Positions 16,674 to 26,052 of a stretch of 64,000 bases of DNA are shown piece after piece. The stretch is from Pseudomonas graminis. Its GTDB lineage: Bacteria; Pseudomonadota; Gammaproteobacteria; Pseudomonadales; Pseudomonadaceae. The notes below the pieces were generated by a model, which had not been told where the DNA came from, ran no database searches, and saw only the letters and a program-made list of their open reading frames with translations. The stretch covers positions 372,001 through 436,000 of the forward strand of contig NZ_SOCR01000003.1 of assembly GCF_004364335.1 (NCBI RefSeq). The letters are read 5' to 3'. A program made the translations under genes and the position numbers. Numbering within the stretch: position 1 is the first letter of the stretch; each line of letters opens with the position of its first letter.

Positions 16674-18971
16674 TTACAGCAAATTGAACGTCGTCTCTTT
16701 CACGTTCTCCGAATCCAGGCCGATCATCAGCTTGAACTCGCCCGCCTCGGCCGCGTACTTCAGCGACGGGTTGAAGAACTTCAGATCTTCTTCGGTCAGG
16801 GTGAAGCTCACGGATTTCTCTTCGCCGGGGTTCAACATGACCTTCTGGAAGTTCTTCAGCTCTTTCACCGGGCGGCTGATCGACGCGGCGACATCGCGCA
16901 GGTACAGCTGGACCACGGTTTCACCGGCAACCTTGCCGGTGTTCTTGACCATGACGCTGGCGGTCAGCTTGTCCTTGCGGGTCATCTTGTTGATCGACAG
17001 GGTGATGTCCGACACGCTGAACTGCGTATAGCTCAGGCCATAACCGAATGGGAACAGCGGGCTGGTCGGCTCTTCGAAGTAGTTCGAGGTGTAGTTCGAA
17101 TCGTTCGGGCGGTACGGACGACCGGTGTTCAGGTGGTTGTAGTAGGCCGGCACCTGGCCCACGGAACGCGGGAAGGTCATCGGCAGCTTGCCGGACGGGT
17201 TGTAGTCGCCGAACAGCACGTCAGCCAGGGCATTGCCGCCCTCGGTGCCGAGGAACCAGCTTTCCACCATGGCGTCGGCCAGCTGGTTTTCTTCGCCCAG
17301 CGCCAGCGGCCGGCCGTTCATTAACACCAGCACCAACGGTTTGCCCGTGGCTTTGAGCGCGCGGATCAGCTCACGTTGACGACCCGGAATCACCAGATCC
17401 ACGCGGCTTGCCGCTTCGTGGGACATGTTGCGCGACTCTCCGACCACCGCGACCACTACGTCCGCCTGCTGCGCGGCTTTCACCGCCTCGTCGATCATGT
17501 CCTGCTCGGGACGCGGGTCGATGGCGATCTGGTCGTCCATCTTGTTCAGGTAAGTGATGGCGTGCTGGTTGTCGGTGACGTTGGAGCCCAGTGCATAAAT
17601 CAGCTTGGCCTTGTCGCCGACCGCCGCCGCGATACCGTCATAGGCATTGACGGTCTGACGCGCGAGACCGGCCGCCGACCAGCTGCCCAGCATGTCCATC
17701 GAGCTCTTGGCCAGCGGCCCGATCACGGCGATGGTGCCTTGCTTCTTCAGCGGCAGGGTGTCGTTCTGGTTCTTCAACAGCACGATGCTCTTGCGCGCAA
17801 CATCGCGGGCCTCGGCACGGTGCAAACGGTTCTCGGCATTACGGTCGGCAGGGTCATCGACCGCCGCGCCGATGCGCAGGTACGGATTGGCGAACAGGCC
17901 CATTTCCCACTTGGCGCCGAGCACTTCACGCACGGCATTGTCGACTTCTTTCTCCGACACTTCGCCGCTCTTCACCAGCCCCGGCAGTTCTTCGCCGTAG
18001 GCCTTGTCGTTCATGCTCAGGTCGACACCGGCCTTGATCGCCAGCTTGGCGGCTTCGCGGAAGTCCTTGGCCACGCCGTGGTCGATCAGCTCCTTGATCG
18101 CGCCGTGGTCGCTGACGGTCACGCCCTTGAAACCCCAATCCCTGCGCAAGACATCCTGCAGCAGCCAGGCGTTGGACGTGGAAGGCACGCCGTTGATGGA
18201 GTTGAGCGCGATCATTACGCCGCCCGCGCCGGCATCAATGGCAGCGCGATAAGGCGGCAGGTAATCCTGTTGCATGCGCACCGGGCTCATGTCGACGGTG
18301 TTGTAGTCGCGACCGCCTTCGACCGCGCCATACAGGGCAAAGTGCTTGACCACCGCCATGATGCTGTTGGGCGCCTGCATGCTGGTGCCCTGAAACGCGC
18401 GGGTCATGGTGGCGGAGATGCGCGACACCAGATAGGTGTCCTCGCCGAAGCCTTCGGAGCTGCGGCCCCAGCGTGCGTCGCGGGTGATGTCGACCATGGG
18501 CGCGAAGGTCATGTCCACGCCGTCGGCCGCTGCCTCGATCGCCGACACGCGACCGGTGCGGGTGATGGCGTTCATGTCCCAGGTCGACGCAAGACCCAGG
18601 CTGATCGGGAATACGGTGCGCTGGCCGTGGACGACGTCGTAGGCGAAGAACATCGGGATCTTGTTGCGGCTATGCCCGGCGGCGTCCTGCATGGCGCGGT
18701 TGTCCGGCAGCACGACGGAGTTGAACGTGCCGCCGATGCGGCCTGCGGTGATTTCCTTGACGATTTCCGACTTGGGCATCTCCGGGCCGATGCTGATCAG
18801 GCGCAGTTGACCGATCTTCTCGTCGAGGGTCATTTGCTTCATCAGGTTGGCGATGAATGCATTCTTGGCTGGCAGCGTGGAAGCGGTGCCGACGCCGGTG
18901 GTGGCGCTTTCGGCCCAAGCGGACTGACTGACCAGGCCGATGACGAGACTCAGTAAACACAGCTTATTCAT
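16674..18971 (-). CDS. bglX: Periplasmic beta-glucosidase, glycoside hydrolase family 3
   Basis: The protein has 765 residues, the usual BglX length. I start it at ATG 18971 because a signal peptide follows directly (MNKLCLLSLVIGLVSQSAWA); longer frames reach 19157. The GH3 N-terminal barrel contains KHFALYGAVEGGRDYNTVDMS and the nucleophile Asp288 in VTVSDHGAIKEL. The second domain contains VAVVGESRNMSHEAASRVDL, and the C-terminal fibronectin-III-like domain contains PVKELKNFQKVMLNPGEEKSVSF. The enzyme hydrolyses beta-glucosides and oligosaccharides in the periplasm. No other sugar-utilisation gene is adjacent; the next plus-strand gene is lemA, divergent across about 280 bp. Confidence 0.92.
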   Translation of the reverse strand: MNKLCLLSLVIGLVSQSAWAESATTGVGTASTLPAKNAFIANLMKQMTLDEKIGQLRLISIGPEMPKSEIVKEITAGRIGGTFNSVVLPDNRAMQDAAGHSRNKIPMFFAYDVVHGQRTVFPISLGLASTWDMNAITRTGRVSAIEAAADGVDMTFAPMVDITRDARWGRSSEGFGEDTYLVSRISATMTRAFQGTSMQAPNSIMAVVKHFALYGAVEGGRDYNTVDMSPVRMQQDYLPPYRAAIDAGAGGVMIALNSINGVPSTSNAWLLQDVLRRDWGFKGVTVSDHGAIKELIDHGVAKDFREAAKLAIKAGVDLSMNDKAYGEELPGLVKSGEVSEKEVDNAVREVLGAKWEMGLFANPYLRIGAAVDDPADRNAENRLHRAEARDVARKSIVLLKNQNDTLPLKKQGTIAVIGPLAKSSMDMLGSWSAAGLARQTVNAYDGIAAAVGDKAKLIYALGSNVTDNQHAITYLNKMDDQIAIDPRPEQDMIDEAVKAAQQADVVVAVVGESRNMSHEAASRVDLVIPGRQRELIRALKATGKPLVLVLMNGRPLALGEENQLADAMVESWFLGTEGGNALADVLFGDYNPSGKLPMTFPRSVGQVPAYYNHLNTGRPYRPNDSNYTSNYFEEPTSPLFPFGYGLSYTQFSVSDITLSINKMTRKDKLTASVMVKNTGKVAGETVVQLYLRDVAASISRPVKELKNFQKVMLNPGEEKSVSFTLTEEDLKFFNPSLKYAAEAGEFKLMIGLDSENVKETTFNLL

Positions 18972-19252
18972 GAATGGTTTTCTCAAGGCGTTGCCGGCAA
19001 CTCGCGCGTAATACCGGTCAGCCATTGTTGTAGGTGTCGAACCTTTGGTTTTTATTGTCGTCAGGACGGCAACGTCGCTGAACTCCTGCCTCATATGAGC
19101 ATCAGTAGCGCAACGAGTTTTATCTGATTGTGGCCCGGCAATCCAGCGCCCCGACAACGCGATGGGGCGGGATTATGCCGGGGATCGTCCGGTTTGGCTA
19201 AAGTCATGACTGACAGGACTAACTATTGATGAGTACAGGGAGCACGCACGCC

Positions 19253-19876
19253 ATGCAAACAGAGCGTTATGACCACGGCCGGGGCAGTCGTTACAAATTG
19301 TCACTGGCGTTGATGCTGCTGCTGACGACCCTGTTGTCCGGCTGCGGGATCAACAACATTCCGACTTACGACGAGCAGGTCAAGGCTGCCTGGGCACAGG
19401 TGCAGAACCAGTATCAACGCCGCGCCGACCTGATCCCCAATCTGGTGGAAACGGTGAAGGGCTACGCCAAGCAAGAGCAGGACACCCTGACCGCTGTTAT
19501 CGAAGCGCGGGCCAAGGCGACGTCGATTCAGGTGGACGCCAGCACGCTGAACGATCCAGCCAAACTCAAGCAGTTCCAGGACGCACAAGGTCAGCTGACC
19601 GGCGCATTGAGCCGCTTGATGGTGGTGTCGGAGCGCTATCCGGACCTCAAATCCAACCAGAACTTCCTCGCGCTGCAGTCCCAGCTTGAAGGCACGGAAA
19701 ACCGTATCGCGGTGGCCCGTCGCGACTTCATCACGGCGGTCGAGCGTTATAACACCGAGATCCGCACCTTCCCGGGCCGTCTGTGGCATACCGTGATGTA
19801 CAGCGATCTGCCGGTGCGCCCGAACTTCGAAGCCACTGCCGCTGACGCTGACAAAGCGCCGCAAGTGAAGTTCTGA
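19253..19876 (+). CDS. lemA: LemA-family membrane-anchored lipoprotein
   Basis: The protein has 207 residues from ATG 19253. Another ATG at 19229 is possible and would add eight residues. A hydrophobic segment ends in a lipobox (LLTTLLSGC), suggesting lipid anchoring. The LemA core is clear: NNIPTYDEQVKAAWAQVQNQYQRRADLIPNLVETVKGYA, then AIEARAKA-like (VIEARAKATSI) and SERYPDLKSNQNFLALQSQLEGTENRIAVARRDF. LemA proteins are helical bundles of unclear role, often encoded with TPM-domain proteins, as here. The stop overlaps the start of the next gene by one base (TGATG), which indicates translational coupling. Confidence 0.9.
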   Translation: MQTERYDHGRGSRYKLSLALMLLLTTLLSGCGINNIPTYDEQVKAAWAQVQNQYQRRADLIPNLVETVKGYAKQEQDTLTAVIEARAKATSIQVDASTLNDPAKLKQFQDAQGQLTGALSRLMVVSERYPDLKSNQNFLALQSQLEGTENRIAVARRDFITAVERYNTEIRTFPGRLWHTVMYSDLPVRPNFEATAADADKAPQVKF

Positions 19877-20658
19877 TGGGACGCGCGCGCCGGGGAGTGC
19901 TGGCCGTGTTACTGGCGATGTCGGTGGGTGTGTTTGCCCAGTGGGCGCAAGCCGATCTCACGTTTCCGCCGCTGACCGGGCGCGTCGTCGACACCGCCGG
20001 GATGATCGACGGCCCGAGCAAAGAGCATCTTGAACAGATGCTGCGCGCCCATGAAGAACTGACCACCGAGCAAGTGATAGTGGTCACCTTGCCTGACCTG
20101 CAGGGCTCGACCATCGAGGACTACGGCTATCAATTGGGTCGTCACTGGGGCATCGGGCAGAAGGGCAAGGACAACGGCGCCTTATTGGTGGTCGCCCGGG
20201 ACGAGCGCAAGGTGCGCATCGAAGTGGGTTATGGCCTGGAAGATCGCCTGACGGACGCGCAGTCATCGGTGATCATCAATCAGATCATCACTCCGGCGTT
20301 CCGTCAGGGCGATTTTGTCGGTGGTATCTCCAAAGGCGCCGAAGCGATGGTGCAGGTGCTGGGCGGCGATCCCCTCGCCGAGCCCGCGGTCGGCGCGACC
20401 GGCAGTGCCGCGGCGAGCGAGGACGAAGGCGTCGACTGGAAAGTGACTCTGCTGTTTCTGGTGTTGTTCGTGGTCATCAGTTACATCAGCGCACGTTCCG
20501 GGCGGGGCAGGTCCATCGGCTCCGGTGGCGGCGGCTTCGGCGGTTTCGGTTCTGGCGGCTCTGGCGGCTTCGGCTCAACCGGCTCGGGCTCGGGCTCGGG
20601 CGGTATGCGCGGTGGCGGTGGTGGATTTGGCGGGGGCGGTGCCTCCGGTGGCTGGTAG
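19876..20658 (+). CDS. TPM-domain (YgcG-type) membrane protein with Gly-rich tail
   Basis: The protein has 260 residues. The signal peptide is LAVLLAMSVGVFAQWAQA. The TPM domain (about residues 30-170) starts FPPLTGRVVDTAGMIDG and includes EQVIVVTLPDLQG, GIGQKGKDNGALLVVARDERKVRIEVGYGLE and IITPAFRQGDFVGGI. A single membrane helix (LLFLVLFVVISYISA) is followed by a long Gly/Ser-rich cytoplasmic-side tail (about 60 residues). TPM proteins are proposed to act in membrane or photosystem maintenance and phosphatase-like roles; the bacterial function is not settled. It is translationally coupled to lemA. Confidence 0.88.
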   Translation: MGRARRGVLAVLLAMSVGVFAQWAQADLTFPPLTGRVVDTAGMIDGPSKEHLEQMLRAHEELTTEQVIVVTLPDLQGSTIEDYGYQLGRHWGIGQKGKDNGALLVVARDERKVRIEVGYGLEDRLTDAQSSVIINQIITPAFRQGDFVGGISKGAEAMVQVLGGDPLAEPAVGATGSAAASEDEGVDWKVTLLFLVLFVVISYISARSGRGRSIGSGGGGFGGFGSGGSGGFGSTGSGSGSGGMRGGGGGFGGGGASGGW

Positions 20659-20685
20659 TCGTTCGCTCAGGAAGGGTTTGCTTGC

Positions 20686-21303
20686 ATGACATTGCTCAAT
20701 AAAGACGAACAGCAGCAGGTGGCCCACGCCATCGAAACCGTCGAGCGTCAGACCGACGCGGAGCTGGTGACGGTGCTGGCGACCAGTGCTGACGACTACA
20801 CCTATGTGCCGCTGATCTGGGCCGGGGTCATTGCGCTGCTCGTGCCGGGGCTGATCAACCTGCTGACCGGTTGGCTCAGTGCCAATCATTTGCTGCTGGT
20901 GCAGGTTGTCACATTCATCGTCGTGGCGCTGGTGTGCCGCTTGCCGGGCATGACTACGCGGCTGGTGCCTGTTCGCGTGCGGCACTGGCGGGCGGGCAAT
21001 CTGGCGCGTCGGCAGTTTCTTGAACAGAACCTGCACGCCACCGCCAATGGCACCGGCGTGCTGATTTTTGTCAGCGAAGCCGAGCGCTATGTCGAGATCA
21101 TCGTTGACGACGGCATTGCCCGGCGGGTGGACAATGAAGTCTGGCGCGCGATGGTCGAGACCTTCACCCGGCAGGTCAAGGACGGCCGGATTCTGGAAGG
21201 TTTTGTAGGGTGCATCCGTTCGTGCGGCGACGTGCTGAGCGAGCACGTGCCCGTGACCCAGGCGCGCAACGAGTTGCCGAATCGGTTGGTTGTTTTAGAC
21301 TGA
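20686..21303 (+). CDS. Second TPM-domain membrane protein
   Basis: The protein has 205 residues, lies 27 bp after the previous gene, and completes the LemA-TPM-TPM operon. The N-terminus (LNKDEQQQVAHAIETVERQTDAELVTVLA) is the start of a TPM fold interrupted by two membrane helices (VPLIWAGVIALLVPGLINLL and LLLVQVVTFIVVALVC). The fold resumes with RRQFLEQNLHATANGTGVLIFVSEAERYVEIIVDDGIARRVD. It has no signal peptide. The same split arrangement is common in proteobacterial lemA operons; the biochemical role is unknown. Confidence 0.82.
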   Translation: MTLLNKDEQQQVAHAIETVERQTDAELVTVLATSADDYTYVPLIWAGVIALLVPGLINLLTGWLSANHLLLVQVVTFIVVALVCRLPGMTTRLVPVRVRHWRAGNLARRQFLEQNLHATANGTGVLIFVSEAERYVEIIVDDGIARRVDNEVWRAMVETFTRQVKDGRILEGFVGCIRSCGDVLSEHVPVTQARNELPNRLVVLD

Positions 21304-21352
21304 GTCGTGCTTGATCGCTGCAGCGCAGATCTTGGCGGCCCATACGGCTTTC

Positions 21353-21441
21353 TGTAGGAGCCGGCTTGCTGGCGAACCCGATCGAGCAGTCAATATTGCA
21401 GCGCCTGACCAGACGAATTCGCCAACAAGCCGGCTCCCACA
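21353..21441. repeat. REPIN (GTAGGAGCCGGCTTG type)
   Basis: Facing palindromes GTAGGAGCCGGCTTGCTGGC (21354 onward) and its inverted, slightly degenerate copy ending at 21441 lie 50 bp after the TPM operon. The GTAGGAGCCGGCTTG family differs from the GTAGGAGCGCGCTTG family of the big array. Confidence 0.8.
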
Positions 21442-21579
21442 GAGGGGTGTCGCTGTGCGACCGCGTGGTGTCAGGACAAGAGGGATTCCCGCATGTCATC
21501 TGATCCGAATTAATTGCACCTACTGCTCACGACCCGCCTAAAATAGCGCCTCGCATTTCCGCTCCTGAGGCGCTTTCCG

Positions 21580-22797
21580 ATGTCCGTTACCGCACCCGCC
21601 ACCGTTCCTGCGCAGGACCACCGCGCTCAGTTCTTGAGTCTGCTGGACACCTGCCTGACGCAAAATTCGCTGATCAAACTGGTGCTGGCCAAGTACGTCG
21701 GAAGTGAAGCGGAGTTGCAGCGGGTCATCATCAAGCCCGTTACGGTCAAGGATCAGCCTTGCCTGTCCTTCGTCTATCGCTACAAGACACGCGACATCAC
21801 CAAGAATCACCCCCTCGCCGAGGCGCAGACGCTGATCGCCAGCCTGCTACCCGAGTCCTTCAAGAACGCTCATCTGCTGTCGCTCACCGATGAAGTGCAG
21901 CTGGAGTTCAGCAAGAAGCGCAAGAGCACGCTTTTCCGCAACAAGGCCCAGCAAGAACGAGAAGCCCCGACCGCCGAGCATGACCGCGAGAAGAAGCGTT
22001 ATCTGGAACTGAGCCGGCCGTTCCTGACCGACCTCGGCGTGACCAACAAGCAACACGAGCTGATCCCGGCGATGTCGCGCAAGTGGAAGCAGATCAACAA
22101 GTTCATCGAAGTGTTTTCCCACGCGCTGGCGACCTCACCGATCAAGCTGGACAGACCGGTCACGGTGGCGGATTTCGGTTCGGGCAAGGGCTATCTGACT
22201 TTCGCCATTCACGATTACCTGCGCAACACCTTGCAGGCCGAAGGCAATGTCACTGGCGTTGAGTTGCGCGAGGACATGGTCACGCTGTGCAACAACGCCG
22301 CCACGCAGCTGGAGCATCCGGGTCTGGTGTTCAAGTGCGGTGACGTGCGTTCGGTGGCGCCCAGCGAACTGGACGTGATGATTGCCTTGCACGCCTGCGA
22401 CATCGCCACGGACTACGCGATTCACACCGGCATCCGCTCGGGCGCCTCAATCATCATGTGTTCGCCGTGCTGCCACAAACAGATCCGCCTGCAGATCCAG
22501 AGCCCGACCCTGCTCAAGCCGATGCTGCAATACGGTTTGCACATGGGCCAGCAGGCCGAGATGGTCACCGATGCCCTGCGCGCATTGCTGCTGGAGGCGT
22601 GCGGCTATGAAACCAAGGTGTTCGAGTTCATCTCCCTGGAGCACACCAACAAGAACAAGATGATTCTGGCGGTGAAGCGCGCCACCCCGGCGGATTCTGC
22701 CGAGCTGTTGGCGAAGATTCAGGAGCTGAAAGTGTTCTACGGCATTCAGGAGCAGTGCCTGGAGCGCTTGCTCCAGGCGGACGGACTGCTCGGCTAA
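21580..22797 (+). CDS. Class I SAM-dependent methyltransferase with CSPCCHK motif
   Basis: The protein has 405 residues. The N-terminal 170 residues are helical and charged (KYKTRDI-like RYKTRDITKNHPLAEA, then KKRKSTLFRNKAQQERE). The methyltransferase domain starts with motif I VADFGSGKGYLTFAIHDYL and continues with GVELREDMVTLCNNA and IALHACDIATDYAIHTGI. It ends in the diagnostic IIMCSPCCHKQIR of the METTL25/Methyltransf_32 group. The substrate is unknown; related eukaryotic proteins methylate ribosomal protein residues. It overlaps the 3' end of the convergent EamA gene by 4 bp. Confidence 0.8.
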   Translation: MSVTAPATVPAQDHRAQFLSLLDTCLTQNSLIKLVLAKYVGSEAELQRVIIKPVTVKDQPCLSFVYRYKTRDITKNHPLAEAQTLIASLLPESFKNAHLLSLTDEVQLEFSKKRKSTLFRNKAQQEREAPTAEHDREKKRYLELSRPFLTDLGVTNKQHELIPAMSRKWKQINKFIEVFSHALATSPIKLDRPVTVADFGSGKGYLTFAIHDYLRNTLQAEGNVTGVELREDMVTLCNNAATQLEHPGLVFKCGDVRSVAPSELDVMIALHACDIATDYAIHTGIRSGASIIMCSPCCHKQIRLQIQSPTLLKPMLQYGLHMGQQAEMVTDALRALLLEACGYETKVFEFISLEHTNKNKMILAVKRATPADSAELLAKIQELKVFYGIQEQCLERLLQADGLLG

Positions 22798-23693
22798 ACG
22801 CGAGCGGCGGCGACGGGTTTGGGTGCAATCACCGCTGTTTTGCGCCCGATGGCCAGCGTGACCACGACACCGGCGGCGAAGATCCAGGTCGTCGGGTCGA
22901 TATGCTCACCGAAAAACAGCGCCGAGAAGGCCATGGTGAAGAACAGCTGCACCAGTTGAATCTGGCTGACCCGCGCGATGCCACCCATGGCCAGCCCGGC
23001 GTACCAGGCGAAGAAGCCGATGAATTGCGAGAACAGCGACACGTACCCGAACGCCCACCAGGTGCCGGGAGAAATCGGGCCTTGGTGCTGCCACGCCAGA
23101 TAGCCGACGGGCGCGATCAACACCGGGATTGAGATCACCAGCGCCCAGCAGATCACCTGCCAGCCACCGATCTCCTTGGCCAGGCGGCCGCCTTCGGCAT
23201 AACCCAGCCCGCCAATCGCTACCGCCCCGACCATCAGCAGATCACCGGCCTGAAGATTGCCGGCACCGCTGATCAGCGCGTAGCCCAGCACCAGAATGCT
23301 GCCCATGGCCGCGCAGGCCCAGAAGGCTTTCGACGGGCGTTCGTGGGAGAGCCATGCGGCGTAGACGGCAACCAGCAGCGGTTGCAGGCCATTGACCAGT
23401 GCGCCGTGGGAGGCAGGCAGGGTTTTCATGGCCCAGGCCGACAGTACCGGGAACCCGACGATCACCCCCAGCGCGACCACCATCAACGCCTTGAACTGCG
23501 CGCGGGTCGGCCATTTTTCTCTGCGCCACAGCAACAACGCCGCCGCCGGTACCGCCGCGAACAAGGCGCGGCCCAGCCCGTTGAGCAAGGGATGAATTTC
23601 CTGCACCACGATGCGGGTCATGGGCAGCGTCAGACTGAAGATCACCACGCCGATCAGTCCGAGGACCATTCCGGTGTTTTCACGAGAGGACAT
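22794..23693 (-). CDS. EamA/DMT-family transporter (10 TMS)
   Basis: The protein has 299 residues from ATG 23693. Two EamA repeats of five helices each are visible. The first begins MVLGLIGVVIFSLTLPMTRIVV and contains LPASHGALVNGLQPLLVAVYAAWLSHERP. The second contains SLFSQFIGFFAWYAGLAMGGIARVSQIQLVQLFFTMAFSALFFGEHID. Such proteins export amino acids or other metabolites; the substrate cannot be predicted. The Shine-Dalgarno is weak (AAGG about 11 bases upstream), and an upstream GTG at 23747 is an alternative start. Confidence 0.85.
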   Translation of the reverse strand: MSSRENTGMVLGLIGVVIFSLTLPMTRIVVQEIHPLLNGLGRALFAAVPAAALLLWRREKWPTRAQFKALMVVALGVIVGFPVLSAWAMKTLPASHGALVNGLQPLLVAVYAAWLSHERPSKAFWACAAMGSILVLGYALISGAGNLQAGDLLMVGAVAIGGLGYAEGGRLAKEIGGWQVICWALVISIPVLIAPVGYLAWQHQGPISPGTWWAFGYVSLFSQFIGFFAWYAGLAMGGIARVSQIQLVQLFFTMAFSALFFGEHIDPTTWIFAAGVVVTLAIGRKTAVIAPKPVAAARV

Positions 23694-23806
23694 AGGGGGG
23701 CGTGCCTTGTTTTTGTTGGTGCGAAACGCACGCTTATTCAGCCACACAACCGGAGTGGCGGCCCTTTACAGATGCGTGCGGAATCGTCCGTACACTTTCC
23801 AAAGGC

Positions 23807-23929
23807 TTCCCGGCTGAAGCCGGTCCTACGTTTGAATTGCGTGCATCCAGCAAGTCGGGCAGTAGCCTTTGTAGGACCGGCATTACCCGGGAAGAAACTG
23901 CACTCAGTGGGACCGGCTTTAGCCGGGAA
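23807..23929. repeat. Cluster of three REP palindromes (TTCCCGGCTGAAGCCGGT type)
   Basis: One REP lies at 23807-23829 and two inverted copies at 23871-23893 and 23907-23929. They belong to the same family as pair A of the tandem array. The region lies between the EamA gene and the small gene at 24085. The rest of the 390-bp gap shows no gene. Confidence 0.8.
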
Positions 23930-24084
23930 TCGCGTACGGGAGGCGAGGGTGGAACTGCCGTTTTCGAGGATTTTGTGACTGCGGACGGAATCGTTATAAA
24001 TGTTGGTGCAGAAGTTGAATGCAACGTTCCTGCAACAGTTTGAAGGTCAAATTGATGCCGTCGAATTCAGCCAGGAGAACCATC

Positions 24085-24315
24085 GTGTCGGTTATCGAAA
24101 AATGGGCGTTGCAGGGTGTCGTGTTATTCCTTTTCGCATGGATGGCAACGGCGGCAGCTCACTGGTCAGGCAGCGTCGTGCACACGACGGGCAGCGACCG
24201 ACTCGCCGCCCTCAGCAGCATGCGCCTGACCACCGAATCGGTCGCCACCAGCGTCAAAAATCACACTCAGGGTGGGGCAGTGGTGGTGGGGTCGTTGTCG
24301 GAAGGTAACGAGTAA
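24085..24315 (+). CDS. Small single-pass membrane protein of unknown function
   Basis: The protein has 76 residues. I choose GTG 24085 because AGGAGA lies 8 bases upstream; the frame is open further left, with an ATG at 24055 that has a poorer site. A short charged N-terminus (SVIEKW) is followed by one hydrophobic segment (ALQGVVLFLFAWMATAAA) and a polar Ser/Thr-rich tail. I do not recognise a family. The next gene on the minus strand converges, 35 bp away. Confidence 0.5.
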   Translation: MSVIEKWALQGVVLFLFAWMATAAAHWSGSVVHTTGSDRLAALSSMRLTTESVATSVKNHTQGGAVVVGSLSEGNE

Positions 24316-24350
24316 AGGGCAGGGGCTGGGAAGATTGGAAGCGATTCCCC

Positions 24351-25385
24351 TCAGCCCTTCTTCAACTCCAACGCTTCCTTCAACCGCGCCACCGGCACCG
24401 CAAGCGCCGGATCGCCCAGCGGGTGGGTGGTGGCGTTGAAGAATGTCAGCTCGATGTTCTGCCCTTCAAACAGTTCGCTGTAGCGGCGTTTCTGGTGCTG
24501 GATGAAGGCGTCACTGCGCGGCAGCACCGAGAGGGCGATGCGCTGGGGGCGGGCCTGGAGAATGGCGTTGAGGATGTGTCGATCCTGTTTCCCCAGCGAG
24601 TGGCCGAAGACGCACAGCGGGCCCTGATGCTGCGCCAGTTGGCCGTGGCAAAACGACAGATAGTCCGAACCGCGGATGATCTTCATCTTGTCGTCGCTGC
24701 GCCCCTCGCAGACAAACAGCGGCACATCCTCCAGCGCGTTGATCGCGAAACTGCCCAGCAGCGTGCTCTCCGAGGACATCAGCTTGCGCGCCGTGCCATC
24801 GAAGTTCTTCACCAGGTGCATGCCGCCGTGCAGGTACAACATGCGCGTCGCGTGGCTGTCGGTGCGGTGCAGGTTGAATGTCGCATCGTCGTCGAACAGA
24901 TCATCGAACGGCTGCGCGCCATGCATCGCCGCCCAGTACGCCAGCAGGTCGTAATTGGTGGAATACACGGTCTGGTACTGGCTAAGGGCTTCGCTGATCC
25001 TGGCGATGGTCGTCGCTTCCATCAGGCGCCAGGGAATATGCGCCGAGCGGATGCCGTGAATCAGGGCTTCCTTGATCGCGAAATAGCGATTTCGTGGCGA
25101 TGACGAACCAATTGTCAGTGCCGCATTGACCCGCATGGCGACTTTCAAGCCGCTGAGCACGGGCTCGAAATTCTCCGTTTCCATGGATTTGAACAGCGCC
25201 AGCTCGGTGGCGCTCAAGGGTTTGTTGCGCGTGGTCTGCGCCAGCTCGAACAGCGAGTCGTAGGCGAAGTTCTTCCACACGGCAAGACTGGCGCCGTTGC
25301 CCAGCAGCAGTCCCGAGCAGGGATTGGCGGCTTGCAGCGTGTTCCAGTCGGCCAGTTCGGCATCAAAATCCGTGAATTCCATCAT
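24351..25385 (-). CDS. DUF4917 / SIR2-like domain protein
   Basis: The protein has 344 residues, soluble. Motifs resemble the SIR2-like nucleotide-binding clan: a glycine-rich start SGLLLGNGASLAVWKNFAYDSLF, YSTNYDLLAYWA in the middle, LYLHGGMHL, and later PLCVFGHSLGKQDRHILNAIL. This pattern is that of DUF4917. SIR2-like proteins often bind or hydrolyse NAD; some act in phage defence, but this one is encoded alone with no defence partners nearby. A purine-rich GAAGCGAG precedes the start. Function is unknown and NADase activity is only a possibility. Confidence 0.7.
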   Translation of the reverse strand: MMEFTDFDAELADWNTLQAANPCSGLLLGNGASLAVWKNFAYDSLFELAQTTRNKPLSATELALFKSMETENFEPVLSGLKVAMRVNAALTIGSSSPRNRYFAIKEALIHGIRSAHIPWRLMEATTIARISEALSQYQTVYSTNYDLLAYWAAMHGAQPFDDLFDDDATFNLHRTDSHATRMLYLHGGMHLVKNFDGTARKLMSSESTLLGSFAINALEDVPLFVCEGRSDDKMKIIRGSDYLSFCHGQLAQHQGPLCVFGHSLGKQDRHILNAILQARPQRIALSVLPRSDAFIQHQKRRYSELFEGQNIELTFFNATTHPLGDPALAVPVARLKEALELKKG

Positions 25386-25597
25386 CTCGCTTCGCTTTCA
25401 GGTGAGCAGGTACTGACCGGACGCCAGAACGGAGGGGACTTATAGAAACCCAGGTCGGTGTTGTCAACGCGGCATCCCGGCTTCCGCCCATTTTGCGGAG
25501 GGTGCCGCTGGTCTCGGTAACGTCTATAGAGTCAATGGCGGGTGTAAGGTTTTATCCGACAACCCATAACACTCTCTTGAATGAGGGGGAGATCATC

Positions 25598-25795
25598 ATG
25601 CACACCGCACTGCTCAGCAAGACGCACTTCAATGGCTACGATGTGATTAACGTGAACAATGGGCCTTGGCGGGTCTGCACCCATCATGATCGATTAGGCT
25701 CGTTCTCCACTCGCGAAGAGGCCATGGCGTTTGCGGCCTCGTTGCCGGCCTATCAAGAGCGAACGGCGCTAGTACCTGCCACTAAAGCGCACTAA
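25598..25795 (+). CDS. Small DUF-type cytosolic protein
   Basis: The protein has 65 residues and starts at ATG 25598 after GAGGGGGA. It folds plausibly as a strand-rich small domain: GYDVINVNNGPWRVCTHHDRLGSFSTREEAMAFAASLPAYQ. The W-x-V ... G-x-F-x-T-x-x-E-A-x-x-F-A pattern resembles small DUF2188-like proteins, but I am not certain. After its stop there is an inverted repeat, TTGAGCTC/GAGCTCAA (about 25814-25841), without a T run. Confidence 0.55.
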   Translation: MHTALLSKTHFNGYDVINVNNGPWRVCTHHDRLGSFSTREEAMAFAASLPAYQERTALVPATKAH

Positions 25796-26052
25796 TGACG
25801 CGATTTATCGCCACTTGAGCTCTGGTTGTGCCGGAGCTCAATCAGCCGTATATCAACGCGTGAATTGCACTATCCGTTTGGGAAGTTTCATGCAGCCTGC
25901 ACGATTCCACCGTTTTCCGGTTTTTCTATCTGTTTGATTAATTGGGCTTTTCAATACTTCGCTGTTTCGGCACGCTCGGTGCAACTCTCATTACGAACCT
26001 GCAGGGTCGGCACTTAGATCGATCCGCTTACCGTGATACAGAGGAAATTCAT

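Noticed and set aside
14962..17031. A 689-codon open frame antisense to dctB and bglX
   Set aside because: It spans two genuine genes on the other strand and has shadow composition.
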